Source: Taudactylus pleione (lineage: Eukaryota; Chordata; Amphibia; Anura; Myobatrachidae). Taken from it: a stretch of DNA of 64,000 nucleotides. Under the pieces are notes generated by a model. That model did not search any database and was not told the origin of the DNA. It saw nothing but the letters and a program-made list of their open reading frames with translations. Positions within the stretch are counted from its first letter, which is position 1. Every line of letters starts with the position of its first letter. This document shows, piece after piece, positions 43,157 to 55,060 of this stretch. Where the stretch lies: assembly GCA_031769625.1 (NCBI GenBank), contig JAUIMM010000570.1, positions 1,617,501 through 1,681,500 of the forward strand. Reading direction: 5' to 3'. A program made the position numbers and the translations under genes.

Positions 43157-43480
43157 GGGGTAAATTTACTAAAGGTCGATTTTGCATTTTGAGTGATTTG
43201 AGGTGCGATTTTCATTCGATTTGTATTCGATTTTGCTTTTGGGTATTTACTAAAGGCCAAATCGAATGTAAAATCGTTTTTCAAATCGAATTTGTGACAA
43301 ATTGACCTCAAATCGAACATCGGAAAAACATTGGTACTTTTACATAGCCCAACACACACAACCCTTATTTACTATCACTTGATTTGAAATCAACCTCAAA
43401 ATCGGACTTCAAATCGAACTTCAAATCACCAAATGAAAAGACCTGCTTCATGCTTTCGATTTGAGCATGAGCAGGTCGGA
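43157..43480. repeat. AATCGA-rich inverted-repeat region, probable MITE
   Basis: GGGGTAAATTTACTAAAGG starts a region dense in CGATTTG/CAAATCG motifs in both orientations, with a clear hairpin at about 43440-43480 (GACCTGCTTCATGC / GCATGAGCAGGTC). The ends and TSD are not resolved. Confidence 0.5.
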
Positions 43481-44096
43481 TTGACACAGATACATGCAGA
43501 CATCAGTGAGATGCCTTCATGTATCTGACTGTAAAAAGTAAATAAAGAGTTAAAACTTAAAAAAAAATGACGTGAGGCCCCCCCCCCAAAAAAAAAACAG
43601 AACCAGTCCCGGACTGTTCAAACCCAGTTCTGGTTGACTAATTAGAGGGAAAAATTTGAGTAGGGTCTTCCTGTACTTAGTACAACCAACACTGGGCTAT
43701 GGGAACCAGGGCTGGTTCTGGAATTTATAGGAAAGATTCCTGGACTGCACACCCTAAATATATATAATGGGAGGTGCTACCTGATGAGACTAATTGCAGG
43801 CACAGAAACAGACAAATCTCAAGTGCACAACTCCAAATTATTGATAATATATAAATGCAATAAAATTTTGCAATCAATAGAGGTTTTTAGCATAATCGTG
43901 GCCAAGGTTATGGGCCTACCGACCATATACAGGTAACCTCTTTAGGGTAGGTCCCTAACATACTAGGGTTCCAATCCAGAGCACAGGACACCCCCAAACT
44001 ATCCCAGCTAAGTCGCCCCAGGGCACCGCCATAGTAAGAAAAGTATGGGTATCCAACTACCCCTCATGAGGCAGTCCAAGGATCTCAGAGAGAGCT
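43481..44096. other. Unassigned
   Basis: No gene or element was recognised. Confidence 0.3.
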
Positions 44097-44390
44097 AATG
44101 GTGCATACACACGGTCAGATTTGCTAGATCATCATTATCGTTGAATGATAAATGATGAACGATTGAACGATTTTATCAATGATGAACGATTTCTGACATT
44201 ATTTAAAATGAATGAAATCGTCCAAATCTTACTGCAAATACAGTCGATGTCAGATATCGTTATCTGACATACAGGCACGCGCACCATTGGTCGATGCATG
44301 CCCAACATGTCAACAATATGATCGATTGAATTATTTTTACAAACGTTATCGTTCATATCTTTAAGAAAATCACCGTGTGTACCCACCAGT
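44097..44390. mobile_element. MITE with TGGTGCATACACACGGT ends
   Basis: The left TGGTGCATACACACGGT and right ACCGTGTGTACCCACCA ends are inverted copies. The interior is rich in ATCGTT/AACGAT motifs, many in inverted pairs, and the array of AACGATMA motifs continues to about 44470. The TSD is ambiguous (possibly TA). Confidence 0.7.
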
Positions 44391-46368
44391 AGATGACCAT
44401 ACACTGAACGATCAGCAAATGAAACAACAGCTTTAAATGATTATCATTCAGTGTATGGACATGAACAATAATCTTTCACAGCCTGAGGACGGATACTTGG
44501 GGCGTGGCCAAAATCAGGGAGGCGTAATCATGCCCCCTACCCCCAAAGATAGATTATGTTACTATATGCGGCACTGCACACTACTTGGGTGATGTTCTGC
44601 GAGCCCAGCAGGGGGTGACGTGAGCACTGCAGGGAGAGCTGGGAACCTGTAGATCTTACCGGAGTCCCCGTTGGATGATCTGCTGCACTGCCGGTGCAAC
44701 TCACTCTGCTGGCCATTGGCCAATCAGGTCCGTTTGTGAGGGGCCGAGCTGCGCTGCAAAGGGGGACAATGTGAATCCCTCTCAGCAGGCAGCAGCTCCC
44801 TATACTTCACTGCACCGCCCACTCCAGCACTGCTGAGGGGAACAGCTGACCTGGGCCCTTCCAATGAGTCTCGGCCTGGGTAAATAAGGCCCACTCCCAC
44901 TCTCTCTGAGCCCCTGCATACCAACTTCATGCTGTGAAATGAAGATCAGCTACATACCTCTTGCAGTATATGGAGATGCCCCAAGTATTGTGTGATTATC
45001 GTGTGGTTATTCCAGACCTTGCCCATTCCATGCATCACCTGCACTAATCGTACGATATATGGTCAGCCTTAGATGCATTTGAGTAATGGTCTATAGTTTA
45101 TCCAATCTTCTGCAGTGTTAGATAGGGGATTGGATGTAGGCATCTGCAGGAAGATTTAGGATGGAGGTCTGACTAGCTACTGTAGGCCTGTTTCATAAGT
45201 AGATGTCTGGTGACACCTGGTGCACACTCTGAATATCCCTGTGCCTGTGTCTGAAAAGAGGGTGTGACCTAAAATAAATGGGCGTGGCATTGCGGGGGAT
45301 CCCGATGACTTCACTCCGAGGGCAGTCCAACATCGCTGGAGATGCTGGGCTGCCCCCGGAGACTGGACTGTCAGCACTGTTGGCTGTTCTATGACAGGAA
45401 CCAGGTGCTGCAGAATGTCACACTGCTGCAGCACACGGCTCCTGTCACTGCAGAGGAGCCGGCATTTTGTTGTCAACCCCTTCAAGGGTGACAACCAGTG
45501 TTCCGCCCGCACCCCCCTCATGACGCCACTGCGCAATGGCTACGTTTGTACAGTTTGCCGATGTTTCTTGTATTGTGCATGCGTCTGAGTTGTACTGTGC
45601 ATGTGTCGCACACCGCAGACGGCTATCATCGTGAGTATTTGGACGCAGGGTGATTGACAGTCGGGGTGCATGTTTGGGAGGTAATGGGTTGTGGCTAGTC
45701 AAACACGAGCGTGTCATGACTAGGTGTGTCTCTGCCAATTGCTGCGTCTTTGTATGCAGCTTTTCTGGCCCCCGGAGCTTACTTCCGATGGACATTCTGG
45801 CAGCCATAGTGTTGCTCAGAAGTTTGATGTGTGACCGATGGTGCGTCTTTGTACACAAGTGGAGGATTAAACACGCAGCCAGGTAGGTGTCTCTGTACAT
45901 ATTACAGCACCAGTGGCATTCGCATAACATCCCACTTCCACTTTGTACAAAGCCGAAGCCGTGATGGGATTAGCGTCCACCTCTAAATCCGGCTCCGTGT
46001 TCTGTCGCACCATCCTGAGTGCAAGGATTGTATGAGCATTTCCTCAGTGGTTGCTGGACTGCTTATTCTCTATGATCACAATAACTGTTAAGCTGCACCG
46101 TGGTCTATTGCAGCATGCAAATTCCAGACCTTCTCCTACTGTCTCCTGTCAACAAAGTCCTGTATAGAGAGATGATCTGGAGATCCTGTCAAGCGGTTGA
46201 TATCCACAGATCACCCTTTAAGACATACAGTATCTTAGCTCTAAATACTTATCTAAAAATGACGACACCGCACAACAAGAGTTGGAATCAAATTAAGGTC
46301 AAATTTATTTTGACATCATCCAATTAAAATTTCTTCATGAATTTTTCTTGAATTATTAAACTACGGTT
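44391..46368. other. Mostly unassigned; diffuse MITE-like sequence
   Basis: The stretch 45540-45985 has a composition and ending (CCACCTCTAAATCCGGC) reminiscent of the GATTCAG-type Harbinger-like elements, but a left end was not found. The 60- to 160-codon frames here show no recognisable protein family. Confidence 0.35.
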
Positions 46369-47700
46369 TGGTTTAGGGTTAGGCTGTGGTTAGATTTAGG
46401 GTTAGGCTGCGGTTAGAGTTAGGTTTAAGTTGTGGTTAGATATAGGGTTAGGCTGCAGTTGGTTTAGGGTTAGCAATTGGTTAGGGTTAGGCTGCGGTTA
46501 GTAGGTTGTGGTTAGGATACGGTTAGATTTAGGGTTAGGCTGCGGTTAGAGTTAGGTTTAGGGTTAGGCTGCGGTTAGAGTTAGGTTTAAGTTGTGGTTA
46601 GGATGCAGTTAGATATAGGGTTAGTTAGGTTTAGGGTTAGGCTGTGGTTAGATTTAGGGTTAGGCTGCGGTTAGAGTTAGGTTTAAGTTGTGGTTAGATA
46701 TAGGGTTAGGCTGCAGTTGGTTTAGGGTTAGCAATTGGTTAGGGTTAGGCTGCGGTTAGTAGGTTGTGGTTAGGATACGGTTAGATTTAGGGTTAGGCTG
46801 CGGTTAGAGTTAGGTTTAGGGTTAGGCTGCGGTTAGAGTTAGGTTTAAGTTGTGGTTAGGATGCAGTTAGATATAGGGTTAGTTAGGTTTAGGGTTAGGC
46901 TGTGGTTAGATTTAGGGTTAGGCTGCGGTTAGAGTTAGGTTTAAGTTGTGGTTAGATATAGGGTTAGGCTGCAGTTGGTTTAGGGTTAGCAATTGGTTAG
47001 GGTTAGGCTGCGGTTAGTAGGTTGTGGTTAGGATACGGTTAGATTTAGGGTTAGGCTGCGGTTAGAGTTAGGTTTAGGGTTAGGCTGCAGTTAGAGTTAG
47101 GTTTAAGTTGTGGTTAGGATGCGGTTAGATATAGGGTTAGTTAGGTTTAGGGTTAGGCTGTGGTTAGATTTAGGGTTAGGCTGCGGTTAGAGTTAGGTTT
47201 AAGTTGTGGTTAGATATAGGGTTAGGCTGCGGTTTAGGGTTAGCAATTGGTTAGGGTTAGGCTGCGGTTAGTAGGTTGTGGTTAGGATACGGTTAGATTT
47301 AGGGTTAGGCTGCGGTTAGAGTTAGGTTTAGGCTGCGGTTAGAGTTAGGTTTAAGTTGTGGTTAGGATGCGGTTAGATATAGGGTTAGGCTGTGGTTAGA
47401 GTAAGGTTTAGGGCTTGGCTGCGGTTAGGGTTAGTTTTCAGGTTTGGGTTAGGCTGCAGTTATGGTTAGTTTTCAGGTTAGGGTTAGCTTTCAGGTTAGG
47501 GTTAGGCTGCGGCTAGGGTTAGTTTTCAGGTTATGGTTAGTTTTAAGGTTAGGGTTAGGCTGCAGTTATGGTTAGTTTTCAGGTTTGGGTTAGGATTAGG
47601 CTGCAGTTATGGTTAGTTTTCAGGTTAGTGTTAGGATTAGGCTGCAGTTATGGTTAGTTTTCAGGTTTGGGTTAGGGTTAGGCTGCAGTTAGAGTTGAGG
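46369..47700. repeat. Telomere-like array with a 258-bp higher-order repeat
   Basis: The sequence consists of GGTTAGGGTTAGGCTGCGG-like units. The marker GGTTTAGGGTTAGGCTGTGG recurs at 46369, 46628, 46886 and 47144, so blocks of 258-259 bp repeat almost exactly about four times. From about 47400 it becomes a looser array around GGTTAGTTTTCAGG. It is related in style to 18480-19005. Hexamer content resembles vertebrate telomere repeats but is too degenerate and interrupted to be a telomere. Confidence 0.92.
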
Positions 47701-48654
47701 CGCAGACACTGTCAAAATGCTATGTTGACTGCTGACATTTCATATCAACCCCAATTGCACTCCACACCCCAAACATATTGTGGTTACAACTAATAAAACA
47801 TACCGTATCCCCCAATATAGGTACTGTTAGTTTTTTCTGCCGTCACCAGTTTCAGTGTAAGTGGGAAAGTTAAACACTGTAAGGATCTTCATTTATTGAG
47901 GTGTAGCTGAAAAGTAACATGAAGAGTTTGTCCTGAATAATGTAACGGCTAACGAGAACTCTTGTCAATGAACTATCCATGAAAAATAATTCACCCAGAC
48001 AGGTTTCTAACTCACAACATCTTGATGGAATTATCCTAGTCTCAGCAATGCCATCAACAGCCCAACACCTTCATAAGACCTATGTGCCCTTTCCAAATCC
48101 CTCCATAATTCTGAATGCTGACAGGTCCATAATAGGGATAGGTTAAGTGTCTATTTAGTGAGACTGAAGCCAGCCCTAGGGAGGAAATATCCTGATTGGA
48201 AATGTGTGCTTGATTTGAATGGTCTTAAGCCAGATTCCTGGAGGAGTAAAGGTCACTCTGACCCATGGAATGATTTTCTTCTATAACAGAGAGCAAGTAT
48301 TCAAATCTTGATGTGACTTCACTAAACCAGTAACATTATACAAAGGTTCATTTAAAATATTACTGCACTCCCTGTTACACCAGGCTGAAGCACAGGCAGA
48401 AACTGCTGTTATACTGAGGGCAGTGTTATAAAGAGGGCGACATGTAATTGAGTTGATGCACCTTAATGCACTTTTGCGCAGAGATTATGAGCTGCAGGCA
48501 AAGTGGCTGTAGTTGCGAGCACCCACGGAACCCTGAATTACAACTTTCTCCTAATGTCAGTTTTTTGTTAACTAGTGCAGGGAATCGTGCACGTGCAAGC
48601 AGAAAGAAACGCCGCCCATTGATTTTTTTAACGCTAGCGGCCGCAACCGTCATC
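47701..48654. other. Unassigned
   Basis: No gene or element was recognised. Confidence 0.3.
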
Positions 48655-49189
48655 GTTTGAACGCCGTTGCAGGGGTATGCATAAATTATCCACAGTACTC
48701 ATAGCGTGCGATGAAGTTAGCAATTTCTGAGTGAGGTCTGACCTTGTGCAAGTGTGTGTAAGGCTGGGATGGTACTCGATTGTACCGATGGTTTTGCAGT
48801 CTTGCTAAACATTACGGATGTGTGTAAGGTAAACTGGGCGTCCTTATATTGTGCTGCGGCGGCATAGAGATCGCAATGCATTAGCATACTATCGCAGTTG
48901 AACTCAGGGGTGTATGTATAATGGGTGCAGGGTGTGCGGGGAACACGGGGGCCATTTTCCCGGTGACCTGTGCATACACTATAGACTCTGGGCACACTCT
49001 AGTGCCCAGAGTCTATAACTCCGGCACTGGCCGCACACACCTCAGTGCGCTGCCGGCCGGCAGGCGGAGAGGAGGGGGCCCGTGTCGGAGACTGCACACG
49101 GGCCCCCTCCTCTCTAGAAATGCCCCTGGTTGAACTGCATGCAGAATCGCTATTTCATTCGCAGTTGCGATCGGTAGTGAATCAGGCCC
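48655..49189. mobile_element. Harbinger-like MITE copy, left-truncated and interrupted
   Basis: From GTTTGAACGCCGTTGCAGG the sequence matches 9390-9660, ending GTGAATCAGGCCC near 49189. It is split by the hAT-type MITE at 48905-49128. The left ~190 bp of the 9201 copy are not present. Confidence 0.7.
48905..49128. mobile_element. hAT-type MITE (CAGGGGCRT family) with perfect TSD
   Basis: It starts CAGGGGTGTATG and ends AGAAATGCCCCTG; GTTGAACT is duplicated exactly (48897-48904, 49129-49136). It is GC-rich with a CACACGGGCCCCCTCCTC hairpin. It has the same family ends as 3813-4134. Confidence 0.88.
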
Positions 49190-49670
49190 ATAGACCGCTA
49201 AGTCTCCACTTATCGTGAAGAAAAAGCCACCCCTGCCTCCCTTGCTATCACTACTAAGCAAGAGGCAGCTACTGGGATTGTTAACAATACAACTCATGCT
49301 GAAATGGGTGATCTGAAAGTCACCCCCTCGGCGATGAAGACACAGGCACATAACACTTTCTTAATTGCTAACTGCGCATGTGTGATTTCTATCCACCGAT
49401 CAAATATGGGCCACAATATAACTGATGATTTTGCATACAGTAGCAGAACATGACCCGTCATTGAAAGTCCCGAGATCACAGGGGAATCCCACACACAGCT
49501 TCTTCACAACTTTTTTCAAGAACAAAGAACAACTTTATAGAAACACAAACATTCAAACTACAATGCAGACAAGAACGCAGTACCACACTATAAAGGAGCA
49601 AGATATATCGGCAGCAATATGAAGCGATGATGGTGCTGGAGAAAATATCAGACGGTAAGTATACAAACAC
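49190..49670. other. Unassigned
   Basis: No gene or element was recognised; its last 8 bp (ACAAACAC) are the TSD of the following MITE. Confidence 0.3.
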
Positions 49671-49871
49671 CATACTTGCCGACTTCTGACACTTCCTCCC
49701 CGGGAGAAAGCCGGGGAGGAGAAGCAGGTGGGCTGTTTTGGTGGGGGCAGATGATCTGCGTCATTAAGCCCCACCCACTCATGGTAAAATGCAGCTACTC
49801 CCGTGTATCTGAATAGGGGGCGGGGCTAAATTACGCGAATATCAAAGAATCGCTTCATTAGGCTTTGCCCC

Positions 49872-51348
49872 TGACAATATTAAAATTGAACCTCTATATA
49901 CCCCTGCCTGTACCTTCTAAAATCCTGCCTATGAACCTCTAAGGATGACGCCAATTTGCGTACGCAGTCATACAGTAAATAGAGACTCCAGACTCAGAAC
50001 ATGTGGTTCCGAAGCACAAAGTATTATTCAAGTAAAAGTACAGTCAGTTACACGCTATGATCTGTGTACAATTTACCACAAAGGAATTATACAGACCCAA
50101 GTACAGTATACATACGCAGCGCCTCTGGTCCAGATGTTAGGTATCAGCAAGAAACCCCTCGTCCGTCAGCATTCAGCAAGAAGACTAAGACCCAGTGTTT
50201 GAGCACACATGTTTATACCCCCCCAGAATAGACAGGACAATAGCTAAGTTTGTTGCTGATATCATTGGTTCCCAGGGGAGAAGCATCTGTTACAGTGCAT
50301 TTAACAGGCTGGTTCAAATAGACTCGCCTAGCCTCTAACAACTGGGTGTCTTTCCCTCCTGCCCCCATGCTACATCCTAACAGTTATTAATATGCATTTT
50401 GTTGCTTGTAGTCTCTGCGGTCCATAAGTTGGGAATGCATGATGCGATCTCCACACCGATAGTACCCGAATTCTGTTGAAAGAGTACGCATCAGTACGAA
50501 ACCAAACACTGCTTTCTTATCATGTACAGAACCTAAGTTATCGAATATCTTTATTTCACAGCATTTAAACTAACAACTAACTTAAATCATATACTTTAAA
50601 ACTTACTAAACCTTATGTGTGAATATGTAATGTATGAGTATTCGGGGTTTGATATAAGGACGCTAGTTAACTTGGGGCAGATGCGTGCACATAAAGCTAA
50701 TAAAACAGTGGTTTCATACAAAGTCCTATGCATTCGTTAATATGCGACTAGTTAACAGCGCAATTGTGCGTATTAATGTGTGTATGAGAAATGATGCACT
50801 TGACACTTACTAAGTGAACACCTAGCAGTGTGGATTGCTGAGCATGATAGTTCCACATGCCCCCTGTCTCAGCAGCCCCCACCTTTCCTGTGTTCAAAGG
50901 AAAAGCTCTTTTGTTCTCCCAGACTCTTGTGTGAATGCAAATGTGTTACCACCCCAAGCTGGGGCCATCCTGTCTGGGTGTGGGGCTAAAACCTGTTTAG
51001 GATTCAGACAAATCCAATTGTGTAGATCAATGCCTGGATTATATTACATTTGCCACAACTATACTTGTGTGCATACAGGGATTCCCAATTTGTATGTAAA
51101 AACACTCATTGTCTATTCTATTTACTTTTACTCAGGAAGCTGTTCTTCCAGTTGCCCTTGGTAGATTATCAAAAACATTGCCATCTGTTCTTAGCTCGTG
51201 AGTTGTAACTTAAAGTGACGCTGGTCGCAAAATGGTGTCTTGCAGATTCTTGTTTCTAAAATGGAGTCTAGCTGCCATTCGCAAGATGGCGTCGCGCACG
51301 CTTCAATTTTAAACTGGTCTTGTCTCAGCCAATTATCCAGCTTCGACA
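49872..51348 (-). repeat. 3' LTR of the endogenous retrovirus
   Basis: It is about 1477 bp. On the minus strand it begins TGTCGAAGC and ends AATATTGTCA. A candidate TATAAA lies at 50212-50217 (minus) and an AATAAA near 50550. The 85-codon frame inside both LTRs (49945-50202) is not considered a gene. Confidence 0.92.
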
Positions 51349-51359
51349 CTCCACCCTTT
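51349..51359 (-). promoter_or_regulatory. Polypurine tract
   Basis: On the minus strand AAAGGGTGGAG lies directly before the TG start of the 3' LTR, the expected position for the plus-strand primer. Confidence 0.75.
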
Positions 51360-51666
51360 GATAGCGAACAACATGCTATCACAATCTGATCTTAAAATTT
51401 AATTTGGGCTTACATTTACATATTATTTAGTGTTATTATGGGATGGCACAAGGTGGTTCTTAATCCATCAATAATGTGTCTCTGAGTGGGGACATAAAAC
51501 TACTATTATACGCACACCGCGGATCTTGGAAGATCATGTGAAAGGTGTGGGGATGCACCAGTCTTATAAAAGCAGTCTTGAAGGGGAATTTAGACTTTAC
51601 ATTATCTGAGGTGTTTTAAAAATAACATTTCAATAATACATTCTATGCATGTCTAAATATAATACA

Positions 51667-53451
51667 TTAAATGATGGTATTTCCTAGCTCAGGGTTGTAA
51701 TGCAGTTCTGTATTTACCTCGGTATTCATACTGGCCACCATCATAATTTCATTCTTTCGTTTTACTCTTATTTTACATTTTCCACACTTCAACACAATAG
51801 GAACACACCGGACGCATATGCCAATTATTATGATGACAATTAGTATAAGGATCAAGAATTTGCCTATGCTGGCGATCACTTCCTGGACCCATTCCCCTAG
51901 ACCTGAGAACCATTTCACTGGGTTCAGCCATGACACCCATCCTTATATCTTCTCCCCTACTTCAGCCACTGAAGCGTTATGGTTCTTGCGAAATTCCCAC
52001 TTTAGCTGCAGAATTTCATCCATCTTCCGGTCTATCAGCTCCTTAGGGTCGCTGGTATCATTGGTGACATAGGTGCAACATTTTACTCCAAATTGGGTGG
52101 CTAACATTACGCAATACCCTCCAGTAACAGCAGTTAAATAATTCAACACTAGCCTGTGTTGCACCAGTTCTTTCTTGTACGCTTGCAATTCTCTCCCTGT
52201 ATACCTGAATGTGTCATCGTACATCTCGGTGATATTATCTATCAATTTAGCAAGTTCCTGAATATATCTAAAATTTAGTGTTCCCCGAGCGATCCTGGTG
52301 GGATCCAGTGCCACTAAAACTTGAAAGCCAGTTGTCTCACTAATTAACTGAGTGGCTTTATGCACATCACCAGGTATCATGTTTCTTTTGCCTCTGTGTT
52401 CATATTGCGTGTGAAGATATGGTGATGGTGTGTTTTTATGTATACCAAGCATTTCAACAAGTGTGAGGGTCATAACTTCTGGGACTACTCTTCCCAGATA
52501 ACACAAACCTTCGGAACTCGGGGAGAGCCATTTATACGCTTTTCTTCCACATACAAAATATACATTATCAGGGAGAACATAAGGGATGGTATGCATCATT
52601 ATCATTAAGCACATTTCTCTTGCAAACAATCCTATTTCTGGGTTTTCCATCTGGTTCATACAAGTCTCTGGTTGTATTATTTTAGCACAATAACCATCTG
52701 GCACCTTACCAATAATTTCCTTGGTGGAACTCAGTGTATACGGATACCTAAAATGTTTCCCACTAGATTTAATTGAGCATAACAGATCATTGTTTATGGA
52801 CTCATTATCAGCTCTTTGTGAGAAGGTCATCGTCTGATTATTCCCCGTCACTTCCCAACCTCCGGGTTTATTGGGGTTGGTTATGTTTAAACACAAAAGT
52901 GATCTATCTACTTGGAATTGATAGAGTTTGAAATGAGGTGGTTTGGATGAGAGAAATTTTCCATCCAAGGTTTTCCCTTTTCGCAATTCTAAAATTTCCA
53001 TGGTATTCAACAGAAATGGCACCAACCCTATGTTATGCTGTCCCTGTGGTACGTGTGAACACACCCAGCAATCAGTTTGATTTAACACTTTGCCTACCAT
53101 GCTATGATAATCCTCTAAAGGATACCCACCCCAGTACGGGTTATATTTAGGTTGCCACCGTTGGATACAGTTCTCATCAACTAGAGACCCACAAAGCTCA
53201 CAAATACAGGAATCTTCAGACGATAAACCTCCACACCTTCCCCGAGTATCCGGAATGACAGCTCTCTTAACAATAACAGTACTAAGGTTGGTCAGACACT
53301 CCCCTGATTGGCATTGCACTCCTCCTGACTCCATTCCATCAGCACTGCCATCAGCTTCCGTTCCCTCAATCGGTCCCCCATCACAGACACCGGATATCCC
53401 CAAACCGACCAGGATGGTGAACACTCTAAAAGAGAATATGAAAATGAACAC
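51667..53451 (-). pseudogene. Retroviral env, interrupted before the membrane anchor
   Basis: From the Met at 53451 an open frame of 502 codons runs to a TAA at 51943-51945; the same frame continues after it to 51667. A hydrophobic N-terminus (FIFIFSFRVFTILVGL) is a likely signal peptide. SU has a CWVC (CxxC) motif and many potential N-glycosylation sites. RGKR is a probable furin site. TM has a heptad-like region, then a Cys followed after ten residues by CC (TGGYCVMLATQ...KCC), a longer spacing than the usual CX6CC. The anchor (FLILILIVIIIIGICV) lies beyond the stop, so the product would lack it. Receptor and activity are unknown. Confidence 0.88.
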
Positions 53452-53522
53452 AGCAAGGCCTGCCCATTGTCACAACAAGATCTGCAAATTTCTCTCAGTT
53501 CAGGTATCTCACTACAACCTGT

Positions 53523-54521
53523 TCAATCCTCCCAGAACAAGCTCGCGATTGACAGGTCCACGCTATCAGCTTTGTCTCCGACTTGTTTCTCCACTGGTTG
53601 ATTGACCTTTTTGCAGTGAGTGGAATGGACCCAGGTATCTCTCTCGGCCACCTTCAAAGATGTAGTACTCATCAGCAGCACCTGGTATGGACCTTCCCAC
53701 CAATCAGTCAAACAACCTGAACGCAAGAAATTTCTGATCATAAAATATTCTCCTGGTTCAACATCATGACAGTTAGTTTCAGGCATATCATTAGACAACA
53801 ATTTCAGTTTCTGCTGCTGTTGCTTTAACTGCTTACTCATTGATATAAGATACTTTACAGTTACCTCGTTGTTACCCTTCAAGTCTTCCTGTGGACTTAT
53901 AATCAAATGAGGTTGTCTGCCGAACAGTATTTCAAATGGGGACAGATTTAGAGGGGGTCTAGGAGTGGTCCTTATGCTATGTAGGACCAAAGGTAACGCT
54001 TCTGGCCATCCTAGTCCAGTTTCTGCCATAATTTTACTTAATTTATTTTTAATAGTCCCATTCATCCTCTCTACCTTGAGACTGGCTTGCGGTCGGTAGG
54101 GGGTATGAAGTCGGCTATTAATACCCATCAGCTTACACATATTTTGGAAAACATCACCTGTGAAAAGAGTACCCCTGTCACTCTCGATGATTTTAGGGAT
54201 ACCGTACCTCCATACAAATTCCTGGACTATTTTCTTGGCAGTAAACGCAGCAGTATTAGTGGCTGCTGGGTAGGCCTCAACCCAGTTAGAAAATACATCG
54301 GTGCACACTAATACATACTTAAGGTTCCTGCAGGGTGGTAATTGGATGAAATCAATTTGTATCACCTGGAAAGGTCCATCAGTCGGTGGAATGTGGGTCG
54401 GTTCGGTAGGGATCGCTTTCCCTATGTTCTTCCTCAAGCAGGTCAGACAGGACATTGCTATCTTTTCTGCTTGTGAAGAAAAACCTGGTGCGCACCAGTA
54501 TGCCCTCACCAACTTGCACAT
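53523..54521 (-). pseudogene. Retroviral pol: integrase
   Basis: The open frame is 332 codons. CLTCLRKN ends the zinc-binding HHCC region. The catalytic core shows Asp57 (VIQIDFIQL), Asp115 (IIESDRGTLF) and Glu151 (LKVERMNG), a D,D-35-E spacing. The C-terminal part includes DWWEGPYQVLL, typical of a GPY/F-type domain. The integrase domain itself looks open. It is out of frame with the preceding RNase H remnant (54795-54379), so pol as a whole is broken. Confidence 0.9.
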
Positions 54522-55060
54522 ACCTTGTTTTCCCAGATGAGTCAGACTGTGTGCGGTAATATGCCTTGGGGGCTACTGGCTTACCTTGTCCGTCCCTCCA
54601 GAGCCCGGAGGACTCTTGCCCACATCCCTTGGACTTCCAAATGGACTTTTCCTGAATCGAACACAAATTTTGCATCTCAATTAATTTCAGCATATCAATT
54701 GTTTGGAAAGACATCATTTTCTCAGTTGGAGAAAACATTTTCAACCCTGCTGCCCATTTTGCAGCTTCATCGGCCCTGTTGTTGCCCAGTGACACCGGGT
54801 CATCCTCACATGTATGGGCTTTACACTGTTTACACTGTTTTGGGCAGTTGGATTGCTTCTAAAAGATGTTTTATGTGTCGGCAGTGTGCAACTGGTGTGC
54901 CTGCTGCTGTCATAAAATTTCTCAGATGCCATAGAGCCCCAAAATCATGCACCACCCCGAACACATACCTCGAGTCACCTGCAGCACAACCATCGGCTTC
55001 CGTACAATACAAATCAAAAGGTTTTTCATAATCAGGTATTCCCAATGCAGGAGCTTTTGT
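54379..55060 (-). pseudogene. Retroviral pol: RNase H remnant with deletion and frameshifts
   Basis: Fragments read YEKPFDLYCTEADGC, then at once GDSRYVFGVVHDFGALW (about 55045-54830), skipping the region that normally lies between them, so a large internal deletion is inferred. SLGNNRADEAAKWAAG (about 54795-54745) is the end of RNase H, followed by linker to integrase. Frame changes occur on both sides. No catalytically complete RNase H remains. Confidence 0.8.

Noticed and set aside
46369..47700. True telomere or chromosome end
   Set aside because: GGTTAG units are degenerate, interrupted and organised in 258-bp blocks, with ordinary sequence on both sides.
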